Both the position numbers and the translations under genes were made by a program. From Trichoplax sp. H2 (Eukaryota; Placozoa; Uniplacotomia; Trichoplacea), in assembly GCA_003344405.1 (NCBI GenBank), contig NOWV01000010.1, positions 806,001 through 870,000 on the forward strand: DNA of 64,000 bases, written 5' to 3'. Under the pieces are notes generated by a model. The model was not told where the DNA came from. It did no database searches and saw only the letters and a list, made by a program, of their open reading frames with translations. Shown piece after piece: positions 40,701 through 52,774 of this stretch. How positions within the stretch are numbered: position 1 is the stretch's first letter; the number at the start of each line of letters is the position of its first letter.

Positions 40701-43700
40701 TTGTTTATGAGTAGGAATTATACAATTCTCTCCAATCAAAATTCATTTTTAATAGGCGATGAGGAAACTATTTCACACTTTAAATATTTCATAGTAGTAG
40801 CATCTTGATTTCTCATCGTTTTAAACTATATTTCGTGTAGTATCTATATAGCTTATGCTATATCTTAGCCAATATCCTGCAATCTTGGGCTGATTACTTT
40901 TGTTCTTCTTTATCTCAAGTATTCGTTATAAGATCTCATCCCTAAAGCAGCCTCTATCTTTAGTATCAAAGCGACACAAATCATAAAATTATATTACTGT
41001 AGTATACTACGATATTATAAATGAACCTTTGATTAGGTCGCACTGATTAAATTTCACCAGGCTGTAGCGTTACACTCTTACCCGTACAGCATAGACTACT
41101 GTGCGATGTTTTGACTTTAACTCACTTTAAACCTGATTTTCAATTTATCTATCGTTACTTGTATTTGATAATCTGAAGGTATCTACAGTAACATAAGCAT
41201 TTTATCATTGTTTTCTGAAATAACCGTAGATATACCAAATATATTTTAGAATCTATATTCAAATTTTGTAAGTTGTCGCATAGCTTTTCGCTCTTCAAAT
41301 TCTACAGTATTTATTCTATCGCATGATTTATGTTTGCGTCATAATCTGTACCGATTCGTTATTTCTTTACTAAAAAATTGTATTTTGGTATCAGATATTT
41401 GTCTTCCACTTAATACATTCTCTATTTGTATTTTTACTATCGATCTTGGTTGCTGGGGCTATATCTACACCGAAAAATTTAAAAATGTAGCTTCAACTGA
41501 TTCGCCACAAATGAGTCAATCGAACAAGGGTAGAATTAGGCGACGTGAAAATGAAATTAGTAAAAACAATATTGATCAACCAAAACAAAAATTTATTTTT
41601 GTCGCATCTATCAACAATGCAGACAAGTTAGTTTAATGATATATTTATGATGTTATAACTTGTTAACTCAGCTACAATCTACTATAACATCATTGAGCGT
41701 ACATATGGTGCGTTTAAATACTATACTTATTTCCAAATTATATGCAAAGTACTTTGTCTATCATCGTTGTAACTATGCTATTCACTTTTATTACTATAAA
41801 CAAGAATAATGCCAGTATAACTTATATTAATGTCTTGATAATATTAATCTCTATTTTTCAATTGCTTAATATTTAATTATTCTATTTTCAAATAATTACT
41901 TTTTTATGGATTGTTACCAAACTTAATAGTATAAACAGCGATTCTGATCGGAGCTCATCGGATGAGAGTGGCTATGAAGATGAAGAAATGCTCGGTAATA
42001 TGATACAGTAATTAGTATAACTAGACAACATTCTCAAACTCTGACATTAGTAGGTAATAATTTACGTAATGTAGTGCAATATGAAAATACGATATACTTA
42101 TTTCTGTAACTAATTATTCTTGCTTGTGAAGATTAATTAATATCCTTCCTTATCGTATATCTATATTCGAATGCAATGCTGTATAACAGATATATTAGGG
42201 TACTAACAATTATAATAATAATGATAGGTTTATAGTATCCACTTATACGAGTACATAAAAATGATGCCATCAAACTATATCATTAATTTCGTATCCATAT
42301 AGTTGTTAAGAGCTGATATCTATTTAATCGTATAGATAGTATACTGTTCTCTAGTTGCATTACGTAGAGCGACCAACACATTCGATACAACTAGATTTAA
42401 TAGAGATAAAAAGAATACCATCAAGGTATTTAAAAAATGATTAGCAACTTCTCTAAAAGTATACTGTACCGTAGTATACTTTTAATATGTTAGGAGCAGT
42501 CCTCATACAGTTCAGTTATGCTAGCCAAATTTAAAACTTAATACTATATTCCTGTATTATAACGCGAATTTTTTTATTTATTACGTATAGTTTTGTAGCT
42601 GGTAAGCAATATATTTGTTAAAGATTATTTAATATATATATATATGTCCTATACCGTTATCATTTGTACGCTTACATCTACGTTAAATTACAATGACACC
42701 TTGACATTATGATGACATAGTTGCAGTAGCTGGATATGACCTGAAACAAAAGCGACAATCAATAGCTGAAGTTGGCACCGTCTTGACAAGGTAAATAACG
42801 TATTTATCAAGTAAAATTCAGTTTATAAATTTTCATTATGTATATATAAAAGAATTGCTTATAATACGATTAGCAAGAATGAATTGTTAGCACCTACATT
42901 TAGCAGTATTATTAACATGAAGTAATTATTTCTTTATTAGGAGACTTAGTTTACGTCCTAGTCGTGAAGAACTGGAAGACCGTCATATCTTATTAAGTAA
43001 GTTTATACTGTATAGCAACGAGAGATTATTCTACTGAAATATTACGTGGAGCTTGTAATTAATAATGATCATATAGTTAAATGAAAATATATAGATAGTT
43101 AACTGTATAATCGATTTTTCTGCAGATTGTTCTAGCAAAGAAAAGAAGCAAGAGATTGAAGAAACAAAGCAAGTATTAACGAGGAGGGTATGTAATTAAT
43201 ACTAAGAATAATTTAATTTATAGCGGGTTTAATAAACGTTTCTTTTTCATCAGTAACAAGATTTATTATTTTTCTAAGTAAACTTTCATAATTCATAGTT
43301 AAGCAATAGACCGTCTATAACGGAATTAAAAGCTCGAAAAATTATTCAATTCAGTGATTACGTCCATCTGCTAGATGTCGATGAATACGATCGGAGGTTA
43401 GATTGTAAAAATTAATTTCAACCTAATGCTATAACAAAAGCGTTACAACATAGTTCGGTATATAATTTTATTATGGTATTTTTTATGCTTGGCTTGATCA
43501 ACAAGTACTGTTTTATGAGCCCAATCTATCTTGTTGCAATAGTTTAACTTTCTTTGCTAATTACTACGTATAGACTTACTATACTAAAAATAGCAATTAC
43601 TGGAAAATTTTAATAATAGAGAGTATTAAAAGATACGTTTTAAGGATTAGTTCTGGCTAATCTCAACTTATTATTACTTAACTTAAAGATCTGATAAACC

Positions 43701-44299
43701 ATGGACAAGACTGACGTCAAAGCAAAAGGTATGTGATAAGATATATCATACTTGAATGTTTCATGTGCTCATAATATCGGTTGGTTGCACCCATGATAGG
43801 ATTTAATTGTATTATAAGCAATTTGTTCATTTTTTATCAGCGATATTAATGTGTTACTTAATTTAAAAATATAGGCTGCTATTAGAAAGGAGTTAAATGA
43901 GTATAAAAGTACTGAAATGCTTGTTCATGAGGACAGTCGCCACTTAACCAGGTAAGGTCTCCAAAGTGATATGGACAGAAAATACATGCTACACAATTGT
44001 TTTAATAATAAGCAATTTTTCCGTATTATTGTTTTTACGAAAATATTGATGTCGGCAGGATATTTTAGTGTTTACGTACGTAATCCAATGATTAATATGA
44101 GATGATGTGATAAATAAAGTTGATCACTTTATATTTCATATTCGGATTTGCCGACTGAGCTTAATGTGTAGATATATGCAGTATTTTACTTTATGTTATC
44201 GGAGAGCAATATCGACATGTCAATGATTTATAAAAATTTTAATAACGTATTGCTGTTTATATTTTGAATTACTCATTTCTTCACTCTAGATACCACTGA
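31721..44299 (+). CDS. PHACTR: Phosphatase and actin regulator (PHACTR), RPEL protein
   Basis: PHACTR proteins bind G-actin through RPEL motifs and protein phosphatase 1 through the C-terminus, linking actin state to PP1 activity. Coding exons: 31721-32129, 40264-40332, 41491-41626, 41939-41994, 42721-42790, 42941-42996, 43126-43187, 43299-43396, 43689-43728, 43875-43951, 44290-44299; 1083 nt, 360 residues, all joins in frame with GT-AG introns. Exon 1 has the basic motif IKPWKWK that precedes the first RPEL in this family; exon 2 is the N-terminal RPEL (LERKLSNRASRDVLIRRGIL). An acidic linker (SDESGYEDEE) is followed by two C-terminal RPELs (LRPSREELEDRHIL; LSNRPSITELKARKI). The PP1-binding region contains IIQFSDYV, DKPWTRLT, IRKELNEYKSTEM and DSRHLTRYH, then stop. 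Vertebrate PHACTRs are nearer 580 residues, with three C-terminal RPELs and a tail ending RFHRP; here the long proline-rich middle, one RPEL and the last two residues are absent. The start ATG at 31721 has G at -3 and +4. Further 5' exons cannot be excluded. Confidence 0.93.
33165..33185. repeat. (ATG)7 microsatellite
   Basis: Seven perfect ATG trinucleotides in PHACTR intron 1. Confidence 0.9.
33641..33893. repeat. 70-bp tandem repeat, about 3.6 copies
   Basis: Units begin TATTGACGACGATATCTTTG at 33641, 33711, 33781 and 33851 (last one partial). Exact 70-base spacing; copies differ by a few substitutions. In PHACTR intron 1. Confidence 0.95.
35134..36150. repeat. Degenerate tandem repeat, five copies of about 190-240 bp
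   Basis: Copies begin with GATGATGAAGA-type sequence at about 35134, 35371, 35571, 35778 and 35966. They share ordered blocks TTTCAACTGAT, TGTCATGTAT, ATCACTACTCC, CTTGTTGTGATGATAATC and GGGACTGAATAAT. Unequal spacing and divergence suggest an old array. The open frames on both strands across it are repeat by-products. Confidence 0.85.
36627..37010. repeat. Short degenerate repeats, 100-140 bp
   Basis: Three copies starting near 36627, 36770 and 36870 share TTTCA.TAGATA.TCTGCTCAGC and TACTGAGATATT..TGACAAC; the tail ATATCAAGCTATAACTTTAATC is itself repeated at about 36932 and 36988. PHACTR intron 1. Confidence 0.75.
38230..39180. repeat. Degenerate tandem repeat, three copies of about 280-350 bp
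   Basis: Recurring ordered blocks such as AC(A/T)AACTGTTATTCGAT (38345, 38698 and 38980 regions), ATCACGGGATA, TATTTTACCCAAGTA and TAGGCAGTCAT-like sequence. PHACTR intron 1. A G-run (GGCGGGGGGGGGCAG) lies at about 38500. Confidence 0.65.
39211..39577. repeat. Tandem repeat, three copies of 109-130 bp
   Basis: Copies begin ATGACTTCATCATACAATAT at 39211, 39320 and 39447 and share GGGTATAAACTGTTATTGGA and AACAGTCCTT(A/G)ACCCAAGTA. The first copy lacks an internal stretch of about 18 bases. PHACTR intron 1. Confidence 0.9.
39719..39970 (+). CDS. Small membrane ORF in PHACTR intron 1 (doubtful gene)
   Basis: An 83-codon intact ORF, ATG to TAG, ending about 290 bases before PHACTR exon 2. It has an N-terminal hydrophobic segment (residues about 2-12) and a second long one (about 47-79). 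By eye the stretch QYFLLWAIYGCISIV resembles the start of the REEP/DP1/HVA22 domain (QWLTYWVVYGVFSIA), followed by tryptophan/tyrosine-rich sequence, but the conserved glutamate and the PFYYELK core are missing. It could be a decayed or divergent REEP-like fragment, an unrelated short protein, or a chance AT-rich ORF. I saw no splice structure joining it to other exons. Confidence 0.2.
   Translation: MAIFLLSLLLLIDKILTEFYCQSSIQVFSQTIIDYVKMSKVTAKLQYFLLWAIYGCISIVILSNAWFSCWYTGFFLSFYIEYG
42631..42645. repeat. Short (TA)n run
   Basis: Alternating AT bases in a PHACTR intron. Confidence 0.8.
42721..42790 (+). other. PHACTR exon 5 with two possible acceptors
   Basis: The exon can begin after ACATAG (42721) or after TTGCAGTAG (42730); both keep the same frame and differ by three residues (VAV). 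A possible small alternative splicing choice at the start of the C-terminal RPEL region. Confidence 0.5.
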
Positions 44300-46002
44300 A
44301 ACCACTGAGTAGTGCAAGATGTTATTTTTAGCGATGGCGTCTCCAAATCGAAACGATTGATTGTATTATCTATTGTTTACGAATAAGTTACATAATAATC
44401 CGCCATAATCATTACTGTCTTTTTAAAATTCTGTATGGGGAACTGTTTGTCTCATTGAGCATTTTTGGTCTCGACTTTATTAATTAAATGTGTACATATT
44501 ATGTATAAAACCGTTAAAATGTGAGCCTATAAATTGGTGCCTCAGCAATTGCATGACTAATACGAAGTGTTTGTATCATTTACAAGTCGGCAGTAATTGG
44601 AATAAGAGCATACATTGTACCAGTGTAGTGATGTATAGAATTGTAACTTGTTGGTGGATGCAGCTTCTATTAACATCCAGATGGAACACGTTATCTACAT
44701 ACGCGTAAGATATGTTGAATGCATTATTGTATTATCTAATTTAAAGGATATGGCTCTCTTCTTAAAATCTCTTATATTTCCTTTGCTATCATGTAACCAT
44801 ATTATAATTATTGTTGAAGTATCTTTTAATTATTTGGAACATATTGTAAGTAATCTCTACGTTATATCGCTAATTCCTGTTTTTTCCAACAATGATATTG
44901 TTACTTTAAATTATTTTGGAAAATGCATATACGAATCATTTATTAACCTAATGACAAGGAGCCTTTTTAAAGTATGTATCTTATTTTATGATACACAGTA
45001 TGCATGTTGCATTTAAGGTCTTATTAAACTCGATGGCAACTACGATAATAAATCATTATTATGTAAAAAAATGTTTGCATAGCAAGCTGCTATCTAGGTT
45101 GTACAGTATTTAGATATGAATATAAGGAACTGGAAGTAGATTGTTGCTTGACTTAGAAATGGCATAATTAATTTCCTTAATTCCTATTATATACGTTATT
45201 GTTCGGCATACGTAAAGTCGGTTACAGCTTCTTCTATTTACAATAATTTAGATATAGCTTTACCACAGATGCATAGTACTACTTACTGTCAAAAAGGGAT
45301 GATAAGACGATAAGATTAGCACTAAAAGTATCTATCATATTTGTATGCTTTTAAACACCTAAAGGTACATCACCTGCTATTACACAGTACTACAACAAAA
45401 AATACGTCAATGTACCGGATATTTCCCTTTTTAAATATAATACCAGCTAACTTTTAATCAATCAATTACATAACATTGTTAGATAATGGTAAAAGCGACA
45501 TACTTAGTTACGAAAGGTAGAGCAATGCACAGCTTAATATGCATGCGTAATGCGTGATATCATTTTAAATTAAAATAGCTCAGTTTCAACTATATTTAAA
45601 TTTGATAATCATGATTAAACAAAGTAATTGATATGCGGCATTTTTAACCTTTTAACAAACCATGAAAACGAAACATGCTTGTTTGTACGTATTTATGTTT
45701 ATACATAAATATTCCTACATAAATTAAAATTACTAAATCTAGATAACTTACAGTTAAAAACAATTTTTCTGAAAGAATACTTTTTTAATGAGCGTAAAAC
45801 ACATCCTTCTGTACAATTACGGAATAGTGGTTTTTAAATGCCAACACATATCAGTGGTTGCAACGATAAATCACTGTTCAACAAGTCTACTGTAAATTAA
45901 AGGTAATGCTTTAAACGAGCAGTACGTGATATTTTGGGCACTAAAAAGTTGCATATAGATATATTCTCAAGCAGAATGGATACGTGTCTAAATTCAAAGT
46001 TG
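44300..46002. other. Convergent intergenic region PHACTR/EB1
   Basis: Contains the 3' untranslated regions of both genes. A variant poly(A) hexamer ATTAAA at 44483-44488 (plus) could serve PHACTR, and ATTAAA at 45784-45789 (minus) could serve EB1. The 122-codon open frame at 44648-45016 is hydrophobic, AT-driven and not recognised. No repeat or RNA gene seen. Confidence 0.5.
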
Positions 46003-49000
46003 TTAGTATTCCTCAATTTCTTCTCCTCCGGCTTCTACTTCATCTTCTGGAGCAGCAAATCCATCCTGTAAACAAAAATTTGAAGGATTTGACTGTACTG
46101 CTATAGAATAAATCCGATTTGCTATCAATTATATATTAATTATGCACAATTTGTGTCTAAGAGCTAGTATTGCATGTATAGAGCTTTACCTCGGTAGCGT
46201 ACATAATCTCTAGGATTTGTGCTATTATTGGAGAATCGTGAGCAGTATCCTGTTGACATAATACCTCAATATCTCGTAATTTATTGAAGTAAAAGTCTCG
46301 TTCTTTCTCGAGTCCTTCCACGGTTAGCTTTAGTTCAGTAATCTATATTTTAATATGGATCATTAATATGGTTATTTCTGTAATAGTGAAAATTCAGGCC
46401 ACTGCTCGAAAAAAGTTAATAGTATTAAACTCACACCTAGGTGTAAGAGTTAGAATTTTATCAAAGCTTTTGACTACGTTGTAGATCAGCTACAACACTT
46501 ACTTGTGCATTGAGTTCATTCACTTGATTGCTATTATTACTAGCGGGTGCTCGCTTTGTAGTTCTACCTGCAGGTGCCATCGTGCGAGGTTTCTCTGCTG
46601 GTTTAGATTTGACTAAAATGATGAATGGATGTGCTATTATTGCATTGCCTCAAATTGTTTACTGTCTTTTAACATCATACAGTAAAATAAAGACCATAAA
46701 GTAATGTTGCATATAAGAGCTAACGCTGTGTAAAACTACAAACCTCCCGTAGTTCTAACGCCTGCAGTCGTTCTCTTAGTAGCTGCACCAGTATTGGCAC
46801 TCCTCGAGGCAGTACCACCTCGAGCATTGACGGGGTCATAGTCAACACTATCATTACAATTTGCGTCGAAGAATCTTTTAAACCATTGAAGGAATTCGAA
46901 GTTATCCTGAAATCTACCTTTGATCAACCTTTCAATGGGAACAGTCTAAAATGTGCATAAAATCATCATGTGTTAATTAACAGAATCAATAGGATGTTAC
47001 TCAGCTATATTGAAGTAGGAGTTAGTATATAGCAGACGTTATACTGTACAACAGGAGAACGATTAGGCAAAACTGCTGTATACTTAAAAATATACTAAAT
47101 TAGAAAAAAGTATCATTGATTACGACACCAATAGAATAGTTGGCATACCTTGTCTACACCTGCCTTTTTAAAGGCTATTTGTAATATCTTGAAATTTTGA
47201 ATGTATTCGTGTTCCAGTTGAGTATTGAATTTCACCTTGCTTAGATTTGCTGTTCCTAGTTGTAATAGTTTAGCAATAGCTTTTGTAATGAGTGTATTGG
47301 ATTGATAAATAATAGATTGCAGTATATCTTGGTGTTAGCTTGAATAGTCCATCGTATGCCGTATGATCTCTCTTATAATTTGCAATACTATACTTCATGC
47401 AAACAGAATGGTGACAACGACAATCATATCATATAGAGTTTTGGCCTAGCTATTATTTTTGGCTACTGAATACTATACGCATTATAAAATTGACGATAAC
47501 AGTGTGATTGAGCAATTTTTCGGATATCTATGTACAGTAGTATCTATATTTGACTTTTCAATACTGTATTATAGAAATCCGACTATAATCTATCTTAAGC
47601 TGTTAATTATCGATACGAGCTCGTATGTAGGATAAAAATATTGATATTCTAGGCTTAATTGATTCTTTATGGACAAGGTTATGTACAGGTCCATAATGGT
47701 AGTTATTTTTCCATTAGTCAAGTTGTTCTCTCCGTACTGATTTATACAGCTGAACAGTCATCCAAACCCGGTAGTAAATAAGTGCAGTACTGCATTAGAT
47801 GCAAGATACTATTGTAAAGGGATATGAATAGAGATTGATTGAAAATTAAAAGTAGTAGTATAGGGAATGCAAATATCTAACAATGTAATAGCAGAAACTT
47901 AGTAATAATCAGCAAGATATACAAATCAAGTTAATTTAAAATACTGCATTGCATGTAGCACTCAATACCATATACTAACGATGGTTACGGATCCCAGTTG
48001 ATTTACATAATTGTAGACAATTTGCATACTAGACGAGCTAACTTGACTGCAATCTGGTACGATATTATATGTTAAACTAGTTCAAAACTATTTCCTGTTT
48101 GTCATATTGTAATTAATGCTCTTTGACTGAAGGAGATTGAAAGTGTATCTGAATCTCCTAGGTTATCTTTATCATGCTAGATTAATTTAAGGTGGAAGTC
48201 TTTTTTATTTAACATTATACTACTGTATTTTCGCCTTGTCTTTTAATACTCTACAACTAATACATTACCGCTATAGGATAATGACAGAGAGAGTTGTTGA
48301 CTATTATATTAATGCTGTGCTATCGTCTATGTTGATTTTAATAAACTCCTCCCAAAGTATGTTGTCTCAACGCTAAAAACGACTAATGCTAAACCATAAT
48401 AATATTAGGCCGATAAGAATGAATTTCGAGAATGCCTCAGGTCGATCAGTGTTCTACACGGAAGTACGATAATGCTTTTACTACAACTTTTAGGTAGGTA
48501 ACTATTCCAAAGGACGTTGCCTAAGGGTAGGTTTACTTTTTGGCGTCCATATTGTCCTGTATTGTATGGTGTAAAAAACATATTTTACTGGCAATATCTT
48601 CTCAGCCTACTCGCAAAGTTATAAAATTGGATCTGGTGCTAATATCAATTACTCGTATGGGATTATTCTTGATCTGTGCAAGTATCTATAAGAAAAGTTT
48701 TCGTCATGTATGCCACAAGCCCATCCATATCCGACATATCAGGCATGGACAGTCGGAGATTTCTAAGAGAAATGCATTTCTCTTAGCAATTTCTGATGCA
48801 GTATGTTTATTTCAAGGCACAGAATGGAATAATAGTGCCATTACTACATTATATACTCGGTATACAGCATGTAAGCAGTGATTGTATACGAATCAAATCT
48901 ATAATAATCTTATGCGAGTATGCAGTCTTTACGAGAACTAGGCGTGTTTGATGACAATAGTAGTTACCCTAAAAAGGATAATGACTTCGCTTTATTTTCC

Positions 49001-51283
49001 ATTCTACTAGAATTCCCGGTAAAGCGACGTGATATTGATTTAAAGCTTGTAATATCGCATCAATAAGGTACTAAAGTCGATCTGTTATCTTTGGTTAGCA
49101 TATCCGATCCGATGGCAGGAATTTTATATTTTTTAATTTTAGAGCAGTTTATATTTTTTCGATAACAATAGATAAATTATAAAAAAAAATATGCCATGGA
49201 TAGTTAAACAATGTCGTCGATGTGTTTCTCAGGCTTTGCTTTTGACATATTGAATTGTGGAATATGTTGATGAATCGTTAATATAATGGATATATTGATT
49301 ATTTGGTTGGCTGCATGTATCAAAGGGTGACGATGGACGAGTATGCATAGACAATCTATAAATAGTGTAGTACTTTAGCAGCTAGCATTTTAGAAGATGA
49401 TCTCAATTTCATCATGGCTATGTCTATCAATTTTAACAACTACAGTACAATATTGGAATGTTTTCATAAGCTAAGATCAATGATAACTGCAGCATAGTTG
49501 TATATCTTGTTCTATTGGTATAGCTTAATGGTGACTGGATGAAAAATTTTCAAATTTAATCTAATCTGTTGCGGGCAAATGATGGTGGTCATTCTTGATA
49601 ATGACACTGACTTTGAGTTGTTAGGAAATGGAACAAGATGGTGATTTAGATCAACGATGAGTAAATTCTACTATACTGGTACTCTGGTAGTAATTCTTCT
49701 CGATGTCTACCACTGTCTCAATAGCAGTATCGACTGTGTGAATGGGGGAAATATTGTAATGCGATGTGATACTAGGGTGGTTGATCTAGGAAAGGTGAAA
49801 GAGGGTGATTTCGATTAGATTTAGGATGCGGAAATCATATAAAACGTGCGGTAGAGACAGTATCGTAACTTCAATATTCTACTAATCAAATTCATGATAG
49901 TCTGTAAATCCGTTGGATTTTACAGGGCAGTATCTTCAAGATATATCTATTTTGATTTAGTTGGTTGAAGAAGACCAATTTTATTATTTTTCTGTCCATA
50001 ACGACGTATAGTCAAGATGAAACAAGATTGATGAAGAGTATTGTATAGTATTAGGAATTTTTTTTTGCAGACGTTAAGCTCTGGTTGATAATGTCTGCCT
50101 AGCGTTCAGATAGCAACTTGGACGTTATTTTATTGACCAGAAATATCTGCTGATGATTGCTTTTTACGTGTTGAGCAGTAATTAAGTTTGCAATATTTAA
50201 CTTGATCGATGAGTTCCACGAGGCAAGTATAGTACAGTACTTCCATCCAATATTTGTTTAGGAATCGACGTCAATATCGACTTGATAACCCAATTTGATG
50301 AAAGTGAACGATTTTGCAATAGGATGATGATGATACATTGAATAAGGTAACTTTATCTTTAGCATGGACTATCAGTAACATACCAGTGATGTGTAGCTTA
50401 GGTTATTGAATTGCAGTCATTGATTTGGTGAGTATTTGAATGGAACACTTTTGATTATACTCGTATCAAGACAGTTGTGAACGTTTCCATTTGCGTCTTA
50501 CTGTACTACTGTATGTATGGAGGGAAGCAGGTAAGAAATGTGTGATTGATTGAAAATTGCCCCTCCAAAACAACATTGACTGTGCCAATTGGCTACATAA
50601 TATCAATTGATATGACTATCCAAATCGTGCTAGCTATGTAAAGCAAGTTTAATTGTCGGTACAAACCTGGAAAAAGCATATCCATAAATTGGCAATAAGC
50701 AGCTCCTGTCAAAATAGTGTGAAGATAGAAGAACGACGTTAGTGCAATTCAAGTAAAAAAAGGACGGAGATATTGGAGGGTAGATTACAAGATTGAAGGC
50801 AATCGACAGTAGAGTAAATACTATCAGTGATGATGCTAAAATTCAAACTAGATTGGTTTATTAACTTGATAAGAGTTGTTAATTGATGATTTGAGATCGT
50901 AATTAGAATGATACTATGTGCAAAAGAGGGAGTGGAGGGATCGTATTCTACTGTCGTATCGATCAAGCAAGGGTTGCACTATTCAAGCCAATATGCAGCT
51001 TGTTGAGTGACAATGATGAAAGCTATACTCGACTGATGTATTACAAGTTGGAAGGAAAAAAAGGCTACAACGCATTTCCTCGAGCATAACATGATGAAAA
51101 AGTAGAATAGATTGATGTCGATGGAAAGCAAATAGACCAGTTTATCGCTAAAAACCACATGCCTGAACATAGTTGCTCGACTTTAGTATAACTGAGTTGT
51201 AATTGATCGTTGACCCAAGCGATCATATCATGACGGCTTAAGTTATCCAGCGATGCTGATGTTGCATGTACGTTAATAGCCAT
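46003..51283 (-). CDS. MAPRE1: Microtubule plus-end binding protein EB1 (MAPRE family)
   Basis: EB1 recognises growing microtubule ends and recruits other plus-end proteins. Exons in order on the minus strand: 51163-51283, 50667-50705, 47149-47255, 46744-46945, 46503-46612, 46190-46342, 46003-46065; 795 nt, 264 residues (human EB1 268), all in frame. The calponin-homology domain spans residues 1-125: starts [20 protein letters not shown], then [25 protein letters not shown] and [21 protein letters not shown] basic Ser/Thr/Ala-rich linker follows. The EB-homology coiled coil carries [20 protein letters not shown], with the hallmark FYF for SxIP-motif partners. The acidic tail ends EEIEEY, the EEY that binds CAP-Gly proteins. 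The start is fixed by homology even though the frame is open upstream to 51379. Intron 1 uses a GC donor (TTCAG|GCATGT); the other donors are GT. Intron 2 is 3.4 kb. Convergent with PHACTR and divergent from TAF2. Confidence 0.97.
47256..50666 (-). other. EB1 intron 2 (3.4 kb)
   Basis: AT-rich non-coding sequence between EB1 exons 2 and 3. Open frames such as 48540-48881 (plus, 113 codons) show no family signature. No tandem array or RNA gene recognised. Confidence 0.8.
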
Positions 51284-51563
51284 GTCTATGCTTGTTCTTT
51301 CTCTCTCCTTCTTCTCACAAATGGATTTACAATCGGTGAGACGGAAATCACCAGGGAAGTTGCGATGAAAAGACGGCAAAAAAAGATTTGAATTCTGATA
51401 CTAATTGAAGGCGGGACTAGTCTATTTGGGTAACGTCCTAATAGCCGCTCGGGTAGTATAGTGTCTATGTCAAGTCATTATTTTGCATACTGTAGAAGGC
51501 AAATCGCTGCCTCTTATTTGATACAATTTCTCTTTGTTCTCCAGGTTGTAACCAGTCCTCTAG

Positions 51564-51686
51564 CTAGCCGTCTCCTTTGAACACTAGCCGCCCTCATCGT
51601 GGTTACAGTACCACCACTATAGACGGCTAGGATTTGCAACATGGTTGCCGTAGTTGCTTTCTACTCGTCCATTTTATGTTGCAAAT
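51564..51686. repeat. Two inverted repeats upstream of EB1
   Basis: CTAGCCGTCT at 51564-51573 is matched by its exact complement AGACGGCTAG at 51621-51630; ATTTGCAACAT at 51632-51642 is matched exactly by ATGTTGCAAAT at 51676-51686. Adjacent stem-loops about 280-400 bases upstream of the EB1 start codon. Confidence 0.8.
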
Positions 51687-52005
51687 ATCCCACTAAGAAT
51701 AGACGAATGGGGTTGAGAAAGTAAGCAGAGAGTCTATTTTGGCAATGGGGTTAGTCATCAAGACGATTGATCTTTTCCTAGGCAACTTGCGACTCGCCAA
51801 CAATTGTCTATGCCTAACCCTTACTCTACTCTCTATTACCTATACAATACTATGCAATAACGAGTATTGAGTCAGATGTGAAATTCTCCACTCTTTGCTT
51901 TCTTACTACCACACATACGATCGTTATTCTACGTTTTAGGTTGATTCTATCAATATACAATTATAGAAGATACAGTAGATAGGCGTATAGGTTGTATATT
52001 ATCCG

Positions 52006-52041
52006 TTTCCCATCGATTGAACCCATTCAACCGATGGGAAA
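52006..52041. repeat. 36-base hairpin (16-bp stem, CCCA loop)
   Basis: TTTCCCATCGATTGAA at 52006-52021 and TTCAACCGATGGGAAA at 52026-52041 pair over 16 positions with one mismatch around a 4-base loop. No T-run follows. Function unknown; too short a stem for a typical microRNA precursor. Confidence 0.85.
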
Positions 52042-52774
52042 TACCCCGCAATCATACAAGTAATGATAGCAATAGTCTGACTTGAATATCTCTATGGATC
52101 AATTTATCCCCTACTGATATTTGCCTTCATCCATTTCAATTTTGCATTTTTTTCTCTCTCTCTCCTCACTCAATCTTCTCCAACGCATTTTAAAGCGCGA
52201 TAATTGAAAGAATTGTGTCGTAGGCTACAGTACTATTATCATGGACATCGATCTCGGACGGTATGGAATGACAACAGAATAATGCTCAGGAAGGCAAGGA
52301 AGAATCGAGTTTTACTGAGTGCAAGATATACGGCTGGAAAAAAAGGAAAAAAAGGGAGCACTAAAAAAAAAAAAAAAGAAAGCACTGCTGTAGTACTCTC
52401 GATTTTACTGACAATGAAGTTGGTTTGGATTGATTATGATTCAAAATCGATCTAAAAGTGCAAAGGACATTGAAGACATTTTGAGGCAGCAGTCGAAGAC
52501 AAGGACTGACAGAAGGAAAAATTCACTTCAAAACAGTACACAGTTGATTCAGTATGAACGTATACTGTAGACTGCCAGATTACCACAGTAGTACTGTAGT
52601 TTGTGACTGCACTGAGTGAAAGCTGAGCTAGCAGCGATGATTGAGTTTGCGACTCACTGAATTGAAAACTACTACGGAATTTTCCTACTGTAGACTGCTT
52701 TCTAACTGGTATGAGCACAGCCATAGACATGGACTACTACATGCACCATCATGATGTAATTGAGTAGTCCATGG

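Noticed and set aside
44648-45016. 122-codon plus-strand ORF after PHACTR
   Set aside because: Hydrophobic AT-driven composition, lies in the PHACTR 3' region, no motif and no splice context.
48540-48881. 113-codon plus-strand ORF inside EB1 intron 2
   Set aside because: No recognisable domain, antisense to a confirmed intron, low-complexity codon usage.
52204-52455. Lysine-rich ORF (83 codons)
   Set aside because: Basic stretch arises from A-runs; no homology or splice support.
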